Shown here: piece after piece, positions 1 through 11,791 of the stretch
How the letters are laid out: each line of letters starts with the position of its first letter
How positions within the stretch are numbered: the first letter of the stretch is position 1
Source: Diploptera punctata
Lineage: Eukaryota; Arthropoda; Insecta; Blattodea; Blaberidae
Assembly (NCBI GenBank): GCA_030220185.1
Contig: JASPKZ010005703.1
Coordinates: forward strand, 620,001-684,000
Reading direction: 5' to 3'
DNA: 64,000 nt
Translations under genes and position numbers: made by a program
The notes under the pieces: model-generated
Seen by the model: the letters and a program-made list of their open reading frames with translations, nothing else
Told to the model about the DNA's origin: nothing
Databases searched by the model: none

Positions 1-24
1 ATAACTGCAGTTGAAATTTATTTT

Positions 25-345
25 TTTACAAGAGCTGTAAGAAAATCTCGACTTGAAAAACTTACAAATACAGAAATTAGAAAATGGATGAATGCAGAAT
101 GAAATATAATGGATGAGATTGAACACAAAACGCTAAAATTGTATGGACACTTAGAAGAATTCAGGATGGAAGACTACCAAAAGCTGTCTATGCATGGAAA
201 ATTTAAAGGAGGAGCAGAAAAGAAGACCAAGAACAACCTGGAAGAGTAACATTCATAATTCAATGGGGAAATTCGGTAAAACAGAGAAGACACAGACGAC
301 AGAGAACAATGGAGAACTTTAATGAAGGGAAATTTGTGAATGTTT
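25..345 (+). mobile_element. LINE reverse transcriptase C-terminal remnant
   Basis: Frame translation gives a degenerate LINE tail: 'SRLEKLTNTEIRKWMNAE', a stop, then 'LKLYGHLEEF', matching the usual R-x-E-x-x-x-N-x-E-I-R ... W-x-GH-x-x-R layout after the RT domain. It ends near the remnant of D-R-x-R-E-Q-W-R-T-L. It is related to the copy at 60785. The 5' part lies outside the window or is lost, and stops and frameshifts rule out function. Confidence 0.7.
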
Positions 346-474
346 CTTGTAAACTGATGTTTTTTTTTAATTCATGTTAATTACTAAGATTGGTTGGAGA
401 AAACCCTCAATGATGTGGAAAATTCTCAAAATAAAAAAATAAAAATATATTAAGTTATGGGTACATAATAGGAA

Positions 475-640
475 ACAAGAATGGGATGCGCATATAAGCA
501 GGATGGACAGCAATAGAATTGTCAAAAATACAAGGGGCAGAAGACAATAGGGACGTCCCATAAAACGGTGGTATGACGACCTAACAAGAGGCAACAAGAA
601 TTGAAGAAAGAACAGGTTTAAAACTTATAATAATAATAGG
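475..640 (+). mobile_element. LINE C-terminal remnant
   Basis: The plus strand reads 'WDAHISRMDSNRIVK', then 'RGRRQ', a stop, and 'GRPIKRWYDDL'. This is the W-x-x-H-x-x-RM ... GRP-x-K-R-W block that ends many arthropod LINE ORFs. Only about 55 residues remain and the frame contains stops. It is a different subfamily from the fragment at 25-345. Confidence 0.7.
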
Positions 641-784
641 AAGAGGCGCGCACAAATGTGCATTAGATTTGGTCTCTGCTGTATGCCAGCAACGATTTTG
701 TTGTCTTTAAACAGACATTGAAATGGTATCTTGCACACGGTCTATCACAAAGCTTACATTGAAGGATAATGATAGTTTGAAATT

Positions 785-1010
785 CTGCAGAGTTTGTTAT
801 GGAATAATGAAGAAGAAGAAGATGATCGACAGGAATTTTTCTGGGGTGATACAGATTTCCTCGATCGTATATATCTTCTTCCAGATCTCCAGACACATTC
901 GATTTCCATCTATAAAACTCCTCGCTACATGTTCCTTTTAATATCATCTTCCTATATCTTGGTGGAATCCAAAATAAGACTTTAGTATTCAATCGATTTC
1001 TTCTCAATTA
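785..1010 (-). mobile_element. probable LINE C-terminal remnant
   Basis: The minus strand encodes a 114-residue open stretch with 'KVLFWIPPRYRKMILKG' followed by 'RWKSNVSGDLEEDIYDRGNL'. It resembles the W-x-PP-x-x-x-x-x-x-G ... W ... DR tail of LINE-E type elements, but GRP is not conserved. A chance open frame in a repeat is the alternative. Confidence 0.45.
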
Positions 1011-1199
1011 ATTGTCCACGATATCTTTTTTTTTCCCCCCTTTTTTATCTCTTTAACAATATAGTTTGTAGTTTCCATTTCCTCAATCGGGGGTTGAAAA
1101 TGTTAATACAAAAATGTTCAATCCCAGGGCCAGGAGGGGCGATTGTTCTAAAATTTTAATCACTAAATTGTGTACTAGATGCCTAAATTCCAAAAGCTC

Positions 1200-1560
1200 A
1201 GCATTATATAATATGGTGTGATACTTTTGATGGCGATCAGGTAATGAAGCAGCTGATTTTCTAGCCAAGAAGGGTAACAAAATTGTCTCCAACCCATCTT
1301 CTCCTTCAGTTTCCTTTCACTCTATCGAAAAAAAATCATAGCAAATAAATATATTAATAAACTTGGAGAAGAAAACACCATCAAAACATCTGGAAATAAA
1401 TGGAAAAATTTACAAACCTTACTACATTACAAAGAAAATGCAAACTACTAACAGGACACGACTGTTTAAGTAAATATATATATATATATATATGGTACAG
1501 CAAATTCACCAAAATGTTATTTTTGCAATTTAAATGAAGATATGAAACGAAACCATCTCC
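1200..1560 (+). mobile_element. LINE fragment with end of RNase H domain
   Basis: At about 1240-1275 one frame reads GNEAADFLAKKG, the signature at the end of the RNase H domain of Jockey-like LINEs (G-N-E-x-A-D-x-L-A-K). Further on, 'KCKLLTGHDCLSKY' resembles the following C-terminal region, whose cysteine motif is interrupted by an (AT)n tract. Frames shift between blocks. The first 70 bases upstream (1083-1150) recur, inverted, at 46694-46750. Confidence 0.65.
1472..1494. repeat. (AT)n microsatellite
   Basis: About eleven AT units, lying inside the LINE fragment and breaking its reading frame. Confidence 0.9.
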
Positions 1561-1599
1561 TCCGTTTTTTGTACAAGCTTTTGTACAAGACACCAACCT

Positions 1600-2515
1600 T
1601 CCTGCTAAATATTGGAGAGGAACAGAGCGAATTATTTCATCATCACTTGTTGACAACTATTGGTGCTGTCCAATGTGCCTTTCCTGGGACATTTGTTTGT
1701 CCCTTGTTGGCGAATTCGCGTGTGTATTCAGTATTGGGCTTGGCTAGTTATCCCTAGCTTACACGGCGATTTTTTAGGGGATTTATTGTGGTGTATTAAG
1801 TAGTATGTGATTTGGTATGGATATTTTTGCCAAGGCGAATAGATCTCGCTTGATTGGGGCATCGGAAACCGTGTCGCTGAAGAGCTCGCCTCGATTCAGG
1901 ACAATGATTTCATTGTCAAGTGGTCGACAATATATACTAACAATCAACTTTTGTTAGCGATTAGTCCGTCGGATGGAGACGCGAAGACTGACGGGTCCCC
2001 TTGGTGCTGTTCGATAGGAGCAGGCTACATACCGCCACCATGTTTTAGCATCAATCATACAATACACACTACACACAAACATTTAAACATACACGCATCC
2101 TACATTTCTCTCTGTAAACAATAACCCTGCATGTATACATAAAGTGATATGCCGAAGTTGTGCGTAAATAAAATGAGACATATTAATGTCATCTATTCGA
2201 CTAATACGGAACCCGAATCACGAAAATTTTAGTGAATGGCATTCGATCACACAGCGTCCATTTTCTCTTATTATAAAAGAATACTTCTAAAGTCTAACAG
2301 AATCGCTTAATAATTAATTTTTGTAACTAACAGTTTATTTTTATGCTTTTGTTTCAGTGTCCAGGCTTCAACTCTATATACATATATATATATATATGAA
2401 AATGGTTCTTTTTTTTAGTTTATTTTGAAACACTGACATATTTGGTCATATCGGGTCTTGCATCTTCGGGCAACAGAATAAAGTTTGACTTTTTCTTGTT
2501 AGCGTTTATTTCGCG
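1600..2515. other. no gene seen; possible retroelement untranslated debris
   Basis: No coding signal found. At 1960-2030 a GC-richer stretch (GTCGGATGGAGACG, then CCTTGGTGCT) resembles untranslated retroelement sequence. A diverged form of the same text with CACCGGGTTTCACC follows at 31440-31600. A short (AT)n lies at 2378-2396. Confidence 0.4.
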
Positions 2516-2520
2516 ATAAC

Positions 2521-2930
2521 TATCTAACTCACTGGCACTATCGAACCCGTAGGTTCGTACATAATCTCTCCATACATCCCTATCCTGCGCTAACGTCTTT
2601 CAATCATCCGCTGTATAATCCATTTTCCTCAAATCATGATTAATATTATTTTCCCACCTCATTCTTGGTCTATTAACTTGGACGTTTTCCTCTGGTTTTC
2701 CTACAAGAAGCTTCCAAGCCCCTCTTTCATTCCAATCCGTACTACATGTCCTGCCCATCGCAGTCTACGAGACTCAACTGTTCTTATTATATCTGATTTC
2801 CTAAAAAAATATCATGTAGCTCATTGTTATGTAGTCTTCTCCACTAGCCTGACTGTTCGTCTCTCTTTGGCCCAAAAATTTTCCTGACCAGTTTATTCTC
2901 AAATAATTGTAATATTTTCTCTAGAACGAG
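2521..2930 (-). mobile_element. LINE-A 3' fragment
   Basis: The reverse complement gives the LINE-A tail: KPEGKRP-type, GRP and WENNI-type block, then RWAGHV-type region and the FGPKRD-type region. It is the same order as at 63645-64000. The 3' end abuts TCACTGGC/AACTATC, as in other LINE-A copies with a TTAG-type tail. It is 5'-truncated at the mariner remnant beginning at 2960. Confidence 0.85.
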
Positions 2931-2959
2931 TTCATTAAATTTTGAAGGTCATTGTTTCA

Positions 2960-3262
2960 AATCGGAACGGATCCCATACTGCAAGAACAACCATGACAAA
3001 AACTCAGGAATTGGACGCATCGAATTGCTACCACAACCAGCATACAGTCCTGATTATCTGCCTTCAGATTACCATTTGTTTGGATCCTTTGCCTATTTCT
3101 TGCGTAAAATTTCGAAAACATTGAAGCTGTAGAAGTGGATCTCAACTAATTCTTCACATTAAAAAACAAAAACTGGTACCGCCGAGGGATAATAAACTTC
3201 GCTGAAAGATGGCTCAAGACCATAGATAGAACCTGATGGTATCTAAATTTTTGTCAGAAAAA
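2960..3262 (+). pseudogene. mariner-family transposase, C-terminal remnant
   Basis: The plus strand carries the mariner catalytic-domain end in pieces: 'HTARTT' (from HDNARPH-type), then in a shifted frame 'PAYSPDYLPSDYHLFGSF', then 'NWYRRGIINFAERWLKTI'-like text near 3175-3225. The family pattern is H-P-x-YSPDL-x-PSD-Y-H-LF, in which the last D of the catalytic triad is the D of PSD. At least two frameshifts separate the blocks, so it is dead. The N-terminal two thirds are missing and a LINE-A fragment abuts the 5' side. Confidence 0.85.
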
Positions 3263-3483
3263 AATTCAAAATAAACATATTAAGACATTACTTATGAGAC
3301 AGTATATATATTTTTATGCAGGATATGATTGAGTTTTAACTTGAAAAATATTTTTTTCATTCAAACAATTGGTGAAATTATTCATTTTGAAGGATTGTAT
3401 ACTGATTATGCAACAACTGCTTCACCATATTATATTCAGTAAAATGTCCTGAAAATTTCCTAGCCCTACAGTTATTTATCGTA

Positions 3484-4121
3484 AGTAATGCCACGAGTGA
3501 ATTTATCTTGAGGATTTGGGAATCAAGAGTGGCATTTGTTAGAACTATTTAACGAATAAAATTAAACTGCTTATTCAAAAATCATTATTTAAATAGAGTT
3601 ACCGGTATTTTAAATTATTTATATATTTAATTTATACGACGATGTTTGAAAACAAATCATGAAATGTGTGGTTATGTTTCATTTGTTTATTTCATTGCAA
3701 ATTGATAATATTATATAGTGCCAAATAGGATCACAATATTGTACGAATGCACCCTAGTGGAGAAAAAAATGAAACACGTCAAACTATATTATAATCAACA
3801 TTATATGTTATTAATTAATTTTTAGTAAACAACTCAGTAAAATCAATATATAAAAGTACAATTATCAAATTGTAATTCGAAGGAATCTGTTCATTATTTT
3901 CTACATTCAATGTATTTGTTGGAAAGTCAACCATTGCAAAATAATGCTCTGACCTGTTCAGTATATTTAAGAAAAGGAACTTTCTTTATCGCAAAAGCAG
4001 GAGCTGGTAAAGAGAATTCGATAAAGACCGAGGTGAAACACGGCTATCATTGACTGTAAAATAAAATTCATTGAAACGTGATTGGTCATTGACTCCTATT
4101 TGGTGCATGAGTTAAATAGTC
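3484..4121 (+). repeat. dispersed repeat R1, copy 1
   Basis: Shares long stretches with 22951-23700 (inverted) and 60598-62216. The core is bounded by GACTATTTAAC-like and GTTAAATAGTC termini (11-bp inverted repeats). A hairpin-forming leader (AGTAATGCCACGAGTGA ... AAGAGTGGCATTTG) precedes it. There is no open frame. The termini suggest a non-autonomous DNA transposon, but no target duplication is clear. Confidence 0.75.
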
Positions 4122-4414
4122 CGGAATCATTTACAAATTAATTTAGACTTAATCCTTAAATTTGAAATTATCCTATTATATATATGATTCTATTTATGTG
4201 ATATTGTTTTGCAGAACAATAGAACAAATGAGTAGAAATTGTTTAAATTTAAGTAAAAATACGCAATAATATACAATAATAACTTACAGTTTTACATGAA
4301 TTTATTTTCCTTGCGGTCGGGAACTTTTAAATAACTGTCACGAAATAATATTGCACTGACAATATTTAAGAGTTAATGGTTTTAAGATATCAAAACTATT
4401 TAAATATACTTCTT

Positions 4415-5040
4415 TTCGCGATAGTGCATTTTGTCGTACTTACAGAAATGGCTACCATGATTGAAAGTTCAACTTACTACATTTCGGGGTTGCCAACCTA
4501 TATAACTTTACTCTAATAAAATAACTATACTGTAATATTACATATTATAAAGCGCGTGTGGGAAGTAAAACCACTTCCCTCTTTGTATACTACATACAAT
4601 GTATATACAAAAAAATATCCAAAAGGTAGTGCTAATATACATTATACGAAACAAATCAGTGCATTTTAAATGAACTCAACTTTATTTGAAACAATATAAA
4701 ACAATAAATGCATAGTTGCTGCCATTTTATTACTAAATTGATCTCACGGCCTGCTGTTGTTTCAACTAATAAACATTGCCCACACTGTTAACGTTAGTCA
4801 ATTGTTTATAATGAACGCAAATATTTCCAACAAAGATATTATTTTATTATTATTATTTTGAAAACACCATCGCGCAAAAAATAATGTACAACGCACGTTT
4901 GTGAAGTGTTTTACAGAATCTCGGGAATTCAAAACCTTGTTATCGCTCGGTTTTCAAACATTTTCCTCGATTCTGTAAAAACCAGTTTCCAACCTCGCAT
5001 CGTAATGTACTATTAATTAACACAATAATTTTTAACAATA
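4415..5040 (+). repeat. dispersed repeat R2, copy 1
   Basis: Near-identical over most of its length to the reverse complement of 25080-27060. It includes the landmarks TTTTGTCGTACTTACAG, GGGGTTGCCAACCTA and GCAAATATTTCCAACAAA. This copy lacks the 1.3 kb insertion found in the 25-27 kb copy, so it shows the pre-insertion state. No coding potential is seen. Confidence 0.85.
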
Positions 5041-5275
5041 TCATGTAATTTGAATCAGAGATATAATTTTCTGATTACGGGTTATTTATGCTCCTCTTTA
5101 CAATCGACTTATGTTCACGATAAAAGGGAAGGCGACATATCTCCTTATATCCTGAGAAGAGATATTCAGCCAACGAATGTACAGAGTGCGGCATAAGTAA
5201 GTTAAACACATGGTTGCAAGAAAAAAATCAGATTGGTTGAAACTGGGGTTTGAATGCGGGACCTTCAGAATATTG

Positions 5276-5950
5276 CTTCTTCTTCTTCTTCTTCTTCGTC
5301 AGGCTCTACGACTTCCATTGGTATGTCTTGGCCTTCTCAACTAGTTTACGCCATTTCTTCCTATCTTGTGCAGTAGATTTCAAATCAAAAATCCCCATCT
5401 CTCTTAAATCTTCAATTACGTCATCTTCCTATCGATCTTTAGGTCTTCCTCTTGGTCTTGTTCCCTGTGGCTTCCAATTTAAAATATCAATCGGCAATCT
5501 TTATTTTGGCATTCTTAGTGTATGTCCAAACCATTGCAATCTTTTGGATTTGATGAAACTAACTATATTTTCTTTATTATTCTTGAGGTATAATTCGTTA
5601 TTCCTTCTTAACCTCCAAGTTCCATTTTCCTTTACTGGACCTAGCACTCTTCTAAATATTTTCCTTTCAAACGTTAATAGTCTTAATTTATCTGCTTCTT
5701 TTAGTACCCAGGTTTGAGCTCCATAACATATGATTGGTCTTATTATTGCTGTATATAATTTGAATTTAATATTTTTTTATATTAATTTGCTTTTGAATAT
5801 ATCGAAATTAGCAAAATATGCCTTATTCCCTTGCGATATTCTTGTTTTGATTTCTTCTTCAACAGTATTATTATCGTTTAGTATTGTGCCTAGGTACTTA
5901 AAGGAGTTAATTTGAACAATACAGTCACTATTTATAGTTAGTTCATTCAA
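5276..5950 (-). mobile_element. LINE-C 3' half (RT thumb and C-terminus)
   Basis: The reverse complement encodes, with few breaks, 'FKYLGTILNDNNTVEEEIK', then 'YGAQTWVLKEADKLRLLTFE', then 'RLQWFGHTLRMPK', then 'KPQGTRPRGRPKDR' and 'AQDRKKWRKLVEKAKTY'. The 3' tail is (GAA)n rather than poly(A). Two stop codons and the loss of the RT palm mark it as a 5'-truncated pseudo-copy. The plus-strand open frames here are shadows. Confidence 0.9.
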
Positions 5951-6470
5951 ATGTACCTTCAGAATATATACACTATTGTTTGAAGTGTTTTGCTAACTAG
6001 GGAACAATTTCGGTAGTTGTTTTTTGTATAGATGTTGTAAGCTACAGATAATATATTTGCACATCCGGTTAACTGACTTATGCTGCACCTTGTATTACAT
6101 GTGTGAAAATATACAACTGACTCTGTGTATTACTATCGGAAAGATGCGCACAAGAATTAAAAATACATATCTGTATTCAATCAGAGTCAAGTTAGGTAAG
6201 TTTCGCAGAATGAACGTGACTAGCCCGCCAGGAAACTATACTTCCTGCAAAACTGACCCGGTCTTCTTGCAACATGACATTTCATTTTATAAATGTGATT
6301 TCTTAGATCAGATCGTTGGAGATGGTGTGTTGGAATCGAAAATGGGAAGAAAATTTGTACATTCTTGGGTAAAGTGAGAAAATGGAGACAGATCAGAGTT
6401 AGGATGCAATTAACGAATTTATATGAGAAGTTATATGACGTATGAAGCATTTAAATTATTTTTTTTGTTC
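5951..6470. other. no gene or recognised repeat
   Basis: Unique-looking AT-rich sequence. The open frames are short and show no recognisable motif. Confidence 0.5.
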
Positions 6471-6474
6471 AATA

Positions 6475-6841
6475 GCACCATGTTGTCATTTCGACATTCT
6501 AGCAACTCTCCTGGCATGTCGTTATTGTAACCCACTTCTGAGAATGGGGCGTGTGGAAGGCGAAGTTACGCTGCCCCGATGATATATGATAGGTGGTGAT
6601 GATAGCAATGATGCGCCAGGAAGAGCCTTAATCCTAAACTTAATGAATATGTTAATGATGATAATAATGGACAGATGATGTTCGGGGATCGTTTGGGCCT
6701 TAAAGTTTCCTGACATTTGTCTTACAGGTGAGGAAAAAACCCGAAAAAATCATCACCCAGGAAACTTGTCCCGACCGCGGATCGAACCCGGGCTCACTGC
6801 GTGACAAGGCTCGACGCTACCTCGATACCACAGCGGTGGAC
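6475..6841 (-). mobile_element. SINE-2b copy
   Basis: Read on the minus strand it begins GTCCACCGCTGTGGT, with a tRNA-like box B near GGTTCGATCC. It continues through the SINE-2 body (CAGGTGAGGAAAAAA inverted) and ends in the alternative tail (GGCGCATCATTGC ... GGGGCAGCGTAAC). Related copies lie at 46267-46640 and 49525-50176. Confidence 0.85.
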
Positions 6842-7085
6842 TTATATATGTTCTTCTTTATTAGGAATTTCTCTACAATACAGTAGTTTTACTACAACCC
6901 ATTGTAAATTTAACTCCCCCATAAATCTCTTCTCTGCAACATTCTCCGTTAATCCTCTTGACACCATACTCATATGCACTCCTTGAATCACTGTTCTTTT
7001 GGTCTCACCTTTCTTCTGTTGCCTTCCGCTTCAAAATTTAATACCGTCTTAGGTATCCTGTCATCTGACATCTCTTTATGTAGCC
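6842..7085 (-). mobile_element. LINE C-terminal remnant
   Basis: The reverse complement reads 'MSDDRIPKTVLNFEAEGNRR', then 'RPKEQ', then 'RRDLWGS'. This fits the R-x-PK-x-x-x-x-W ... G-x-R-x-x-x-RP-x-x-x-W ... DRD-x-W pattern of LINE tails. Stops are present. The SINE-2b head abuts it. Confidence 0.6.
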
Positions 7086-7109
7086 AAATCAGCCAACTCA
7101 GTCAACCTA

Positions 7110-7870
7110 GACTCAACTTTGAGAACTAGGCTAGCCTGTCACAAGTCAAAATAAATAGGGATTTCCTTAAAGAACCAGGGTTCACTCTGGCCTGGATGAT
7201 AATATCTGTGAAGGTTCCTTGCCAGGATACGGTAACTGCTGCCTTGTAGGGAGACGTTGGTTCGTCAAAGGCTAGAGGGAAAAACATTGAACAAAAATCA
7301 CCTGGTCCCCCAGGTTGGGTGTTATAACGATGGGACAGCACCCCGTCTTATGAAAAAATGAACTACACTAAAAAAACCCAACGTGAAGAATACAGGCAGG
7401 TGATCATATATATATAGTATGTGTGTGTGTACGTATGCCAAAAATCTATATTCTTCTTCTTCTTAATCATAATTTGCAGGATTCTCAACCTGTTTATTTC
7501 CAAAATCACTCCTCGGAGGAAGACGTATTGGATGTGCATTCAGTGTCTACCCATTTATTGGCTGGTCTTCCTCCTCTTGTTCTTCTCCCGTCAAACCTCA
7601 ACGGCAGATACAGCGGAGAAGGAGTCCTTCGGTACGGTGTACCTGGCGGAAGAGGCAACTCTACATCTATACTTGTAGATTGACAAACGGGCAGATGGCA
7701 ACACATCTAGGAGAGACAACTCCGAAATAAAACGGGGCAGGCTGAGCTCTGGAGCTGGGTGAAGGCAATCGGCATAGGGAGGAAACCCCGAATAATAAAA
7801 CCGCCATGAAAACGGGCTAGCAACCCACTTCAAAGGTGTATCTTATACATTGCTCGCAGTCCCAAGGATC
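7110..7870 (+). mobile_element. probable LINE 5' untranslated region
   Basis: GC-richer block with features I associate with LINE 5' leaders: CTGGTCCCCCAGGTTGGG near 7300, GGGTGAAGGCAATCGGCAT near 7758 and CCGCCATGAAAACGG near 7800. Two overlapping open frames (7421-7683) have no domain. Assignment is by resemblance only. An (AT)n(GT)n tract lies at 7405-7432. Confidence 0.4.
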
Positions 7871-7934
7871 AAGCTTCGGATCAAAGACGGAAAAATCTAT
7901 ATTCGTAGGTACATAAGAATAGTCATAAAGCGTT

Positions 7935-7950
7935 CTTCTCTCTCTCTCTC

Positions 7951-8038
<88 letters not shown>

Positions 8039-8049
8039 CTCTCTCTCTC
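7935..8049. repeat. (CT)n microsatellite
   Basis: About 115 bp of pure to slightly interrupted CT, with a short CTAT variant near its end. It creates a false Ser/Leu open frame. Confidence 0.97.
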
Positions 8050-8309
8050 AATAACATGTATATATGAAATTGTAGTTCTGAGTACAATCTTTAAAAAATC
8101 ACATACATAAAATAAGTCGTGCCCTGGCCTTCCTCTTGGAGAATCTTAAATAATCTGATTTAGTTACTCTTATTTCCCTACAGATTATTTAAGTGACATG
8201 TGCTCGGCATTTATCCTCAAAAGACAACTAAGATATTTATTAATTAAATATGGATTTTCATCAAGTAAACACCAACTCAATTGATTAACTGAGATATTAT
8301 TTTGATTGT

Positions 8310-8520
8310 ACAAAGTTGGTAAATTTTTCTCACCGGCCTATTTTTTCAGGCCTCAGGAACTTTTACAAGTCTGAAAATCTTCTGACTCCCGACCCATGGC
8401 TTAAAGTCCCTTTATTCTTGGATTTTTCCATTCTGAAAATTAATTGACCCTGTCCGAGATTGAATCCGCGACCCTTGGGATTAGAGGCAAGACCGACTAC
8501 TTTAACAAGTAATGTAACTT
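8310..8520 (-). mobile_element. SINE-5 copy
   Basis: Matches 28640-28895 and, inverted, 48265-48630. Shared landmarks are CTGAAAATCTTCTGACTC, TTGGATTTTTCC and GCGACCCTTGGGATTAGAGG. The head contains a degenerate box B (GATTGAATCCGCGA inverted). Confidence 0.8.
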
Positions 8521-8722
8521 TGAATGAAATTGCAAGAATATAACCAATAAAGCTATCAATAATACAAGAGTTTTTTTTACAATAAATTGTAATCTCATTA
8601 ATGTAGCCCATAAATGTTTTCGAATTTAAAAAATACCCAAATACCACCAAAAAAATAAAAATCTGGTAAAATAATCACAACATAAGCACTGAATGTGAAA
8701 CTAGGCAACATAAAACATATAA

Positions 8723-8874
8723 TAAAATAAAATAAAGTTAAAATGTACCTTCTTAGGTCAGAAAATGGAGTCGAGTTTCTGAAAGGCCTTCAGACAAAAA
8801 AACCATACATATTTTATAAGTTGAGGACGACGGCTCTGACCTAAGAAGGTACATTTTAACTTTATTTTATTTTA
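8723..8874. repeat. inverted repeat, two perfect 40-bp arms
   Basis: Arms at 8723-8762 and 8835-8874 are exact reverse complements (outer end TAAAATAAAATAAAG, inner end CTTCTTAGGTCAGA). The 72-bp loop has no coding content. This is a small foldback element or a terminal-inverted-repeat transposon. The AT-rich outer ends hide any target duplication. Confidence 0.9.
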
Positions 8875-8879
8875 TGACC

Positions 8880-9455
8880 ATCCACCTCAACGGTTTTAAA
8901 ACAATGAATTTTATTAGTATTGATAAAACATATATAAGAAGAATTTAATAGAAATTAGAATGGAAAGAAAAGAAATAATCAACTTAAGGTAATATCAATG
9001 AGGAAAATTAAAGGATACACTATGTATGACAAACAGATGTTAGCAACAAGTGCTACATCAAGAAGATGTGGTATAAGGAAGAAGAAAATGATGGAGAGAG
9101 AATGTTTTATGATGCCCAATCGCCTTCCAAGAATCACTATGGAACAAATATCAGGCATTCTCAGATCTGAGGGACGACTACCAAAACGCTGGTAATACGT
9201 TTTTCATCCGTCCTTCAGTAAATGGGCACACATTGCAACAAAACAGGACATAGTGATAGTTTAAGGGAAAGAAGAAGATTAAGACGTATATATTTAATTG
9301 TATCACAGGATTAAGGATAAAAGGTCAGATATATATATTTTGTTTAATTCAGCAACTCACGTTTCGTTGAAACTTGAACTCAAAGAACGACCAACTTACC
9401 TGAAAAAAAGAGAAATATTGTTTTAATATAAAATTCCTTCTAAAGAACCTGTATG
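8880..9455. other. no gene or recognised repeat
   Basis: AT-rich. A 65-residue basic open frame at 8998-9195 has no family I recognise and is probably chance. Confidence 0.5.
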
Positions 9456-9457
9456 TA

Positions 9458-9798
9458 AAGCGGCCCCTACACGATCAATATTTACGTCAATATATTGCAC
9501 AGTAATTTGTACAATAGTATTACTTGGCCAACTCACACGGTGCAATATTAGTGATACTTGTGCAGTGAACATGTGGAATAATAAGAAGACAGAACACAGA
9601 ACTGAACTAGTATTGCGCAATATTGCCAACAGACAACGCAATATTTACTAGACTGCATAATAAAAATCAAACTGCTTTTGATTGACTCAATATATTGCGC
9701 AATGGTTCAATGTGATCTACAGACGCTCAATATTATTGTACAGTGTCAATTATTGTGCAATATATTGACGTAAATATTGATCGTGTAGAGGCCGCTTA
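9458..9798. mobile_element. MITE with 40+ bp terminal inverted repeats
   Basis: The left end AAGCGGCCCCTACACGATC and its continuation to TATATTGCACA match the right end (TGTGCAATATATTGACG ... GTAGAGGCCGCTT) with about one mismatch over 44 bp. Length is about 341 bp with no open frame. The interior is rich in CAATATT copies. No unambiguous target duplication is visible. Confidence 0.9.
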
Positions 9799-9879
9799 AC
9801 ATGGGAAAAGGGTAAGAATATTCGTTGAATAGAAAGAAATTGAATCTCTGTATGCCTTCTAAGGAATAAGGGGACTAAC

Positions 9880-11045
9880 TAACTAACTAATTGGCACTAT
9901 CGAACTCTTAGGTTCATGGCCGCGCGGACATAAACTCTCCATACATCCCTATCTTGAGCTAGTGTCTTCCAATCATCCCCTGTATAATCTACTCCCCTCA
10001 AATCATGGTTAATGTTATTCTCCCACCTCATTCTGCTCTACCAACTGGACGTTTTCCCTCTGGTTTTCCAACAAGAATCTTCCATGCACCTCTTTCATTT
10101 CTCATTCGTGCCACGTGTCCTGCCCATCGCAGTCTACGAGACATAACTGTTGTTAATATACCTGGGTTCTTATAAAGACCATGTAGCTTACTGTTATGTA
10201 CTCCTATTTATTCATCTCTCTTTGGTCCAAAAAAATCCTAAGAACTTTATCGCAAATCCTCATAATCTCCTTTCCTCCCATAAAGTGAAAGTCCATGTTT
10301 CGCATCCATATAATATAACTGGGTGGATAACAGTTTTATATATTTTCAGTTTAACGTTTTTGAAATTACTTAGGACGATGAGAATCCCAGTAATGCATAA
10401 TAGCATGCGTTTCCATAGTTGAGCCTATGTTAAATTTATTTGTGCATCTCATTCCTATTTGTAATCACTGTTCCAAGATAGGCACTATTTGAATTCTGTC
10501 ATTTCTTCAAAATTTCCTTCATTTGTCATTATATGTCAATTTTCTTTATATATTGTGTTTCTATGAGCAAACATGTATTTAGTTTATTGATGTTTACTTC
10601 CAGTCCCAATTTCTTAGTGTTACTTAATAGAATGTGCGTATTAGCACTTAGTACCTTCTCGCTATCTCCTAATAATTCAACATCATCAGCATAAACTAAC
10701 AGCTTATTGATACCATTGAGTTGTATGCCTTCTTCATTCTCTAAAGATTTGATGGCATGTTCTAGTAGAAAATTGAATAATAAAGCAGGTAGTGCATCTC
10801 CTGGCTTTAACCCATTGTGAATTTAAGAACAATCCGAAAACTGTTGCCTACACGCACCTACTCTCTGTGCCATTTCGACACATTCTCGCTAGTCTAACTT
10901 TTTAGGAATTCCGAACTCCATCAGGATACTATTTAACTTCTCCCTCTTAATTGAATTGTATACCCTTTTGTAACCTACATAATATAGTTGATGTGCAGTG
11001 CCATTATATTCCCATTTATTTTCTAAAATCTGAGTAAGTTTACGT
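9880..11045 (-). mobile_element. LINE-A copy with RT palm (YADD) and C-terminus
   Basis: The longest LINE-A copy here. On the minus strand, RT blocks run from 'REKLNSILMEFGIPKKLD' (about 10890-10950) through 'KAGDALPALLFNFLLEHAIK' and 'INKLLVYADDVELLGDSEK' (YADD codons at 10682-10693) to 'LGLEVNINK'. The thumb and C-terminal blocks follow down to 9900. The 3' end is (TTAG)n (ACTAACTAACTAA at 9886). Several stops and frameshifts make it inactive, and the endonuclease domain is absent. Confidence 0.92.
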
Positions 11046-11049
11046 GATA

Positions 11050-11695
11050 TTTTTACCATGAAATAAAAACTCTAATATGTAGTCATGTAATCTAGCGCTT
11101 ACGACGCTTGATCTATGGTCCGCAATAGGCTAGGCGATAACGATCGGTAGACGAGATAATAAATGTCAGAAGGAACGACTGTTTCCTGTATCGATTGTGA
11201 TGAAGAAATCGTCGTGCAGGTACCAGCATAGGAGGTGGCGCCGACCTACTTCTGCAGGTGGGAAGCACGTGCCATAGGTCAGGCATTTTAATGGGAAAAT
11301 TTAACCAAAACCGCGATAAAAATTATGATCGAACTATTAAATATTAGTTTTTTTTAACAGAAACAGTTATAATAATTACCATCACGTATGTCTGTGCCAG
11401 CCACCTGCAGTAATAGAAGAACATTTTTGTACTTTCAATGTAGGTCTATTTTGAAGACCTTTAAAAAAACTGAACATGTCCAAAATTAAAAAGTTTTAGT
11501 CATGTATTGATTATGGTAGTTTTCTCAGATGTCTATTCATTTTCAACAAATGCGGACACATCAGATTGAAACCGGTTTGTGAATATGGTTTATACCAATC
11601 AAATAAAAACAAAAACTAGGAGATTTTTTCTTTTCATGAAAAAAGTAGCTTTGGAGAAAAAAAAAAGTCCTCATTTGAAATAAATTGTTAAAATG
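11050..11695. other. no gene or recognised repeat
   Basis: Mixed-composition sequence with a GC-richer patch at 11210-11280. No open frame of note and no tRNA-like box. Confidence 0.5.
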
Positions 11696-11699
11696 TATC

Positions 11700-11756
11700 A
11701 CGGCGTAATTCTAAGATCACGCGTATGAATGTAATAATAATAATAATAATAATAAT

Positions 11757-11791
<35 letters not shown>

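Noticed and set aside
5250..5717. 155-codon plus-strand open frame rich in Ser/Phe/Leu
   Set aside because: Antisense of LINE-C. The minus strand carries YGAQTW, W-x-GH and GRP motifs.
7850..8110. Ser/Leu rich open frame
   Set aside because: Translation of the (CT)n microsatellite.
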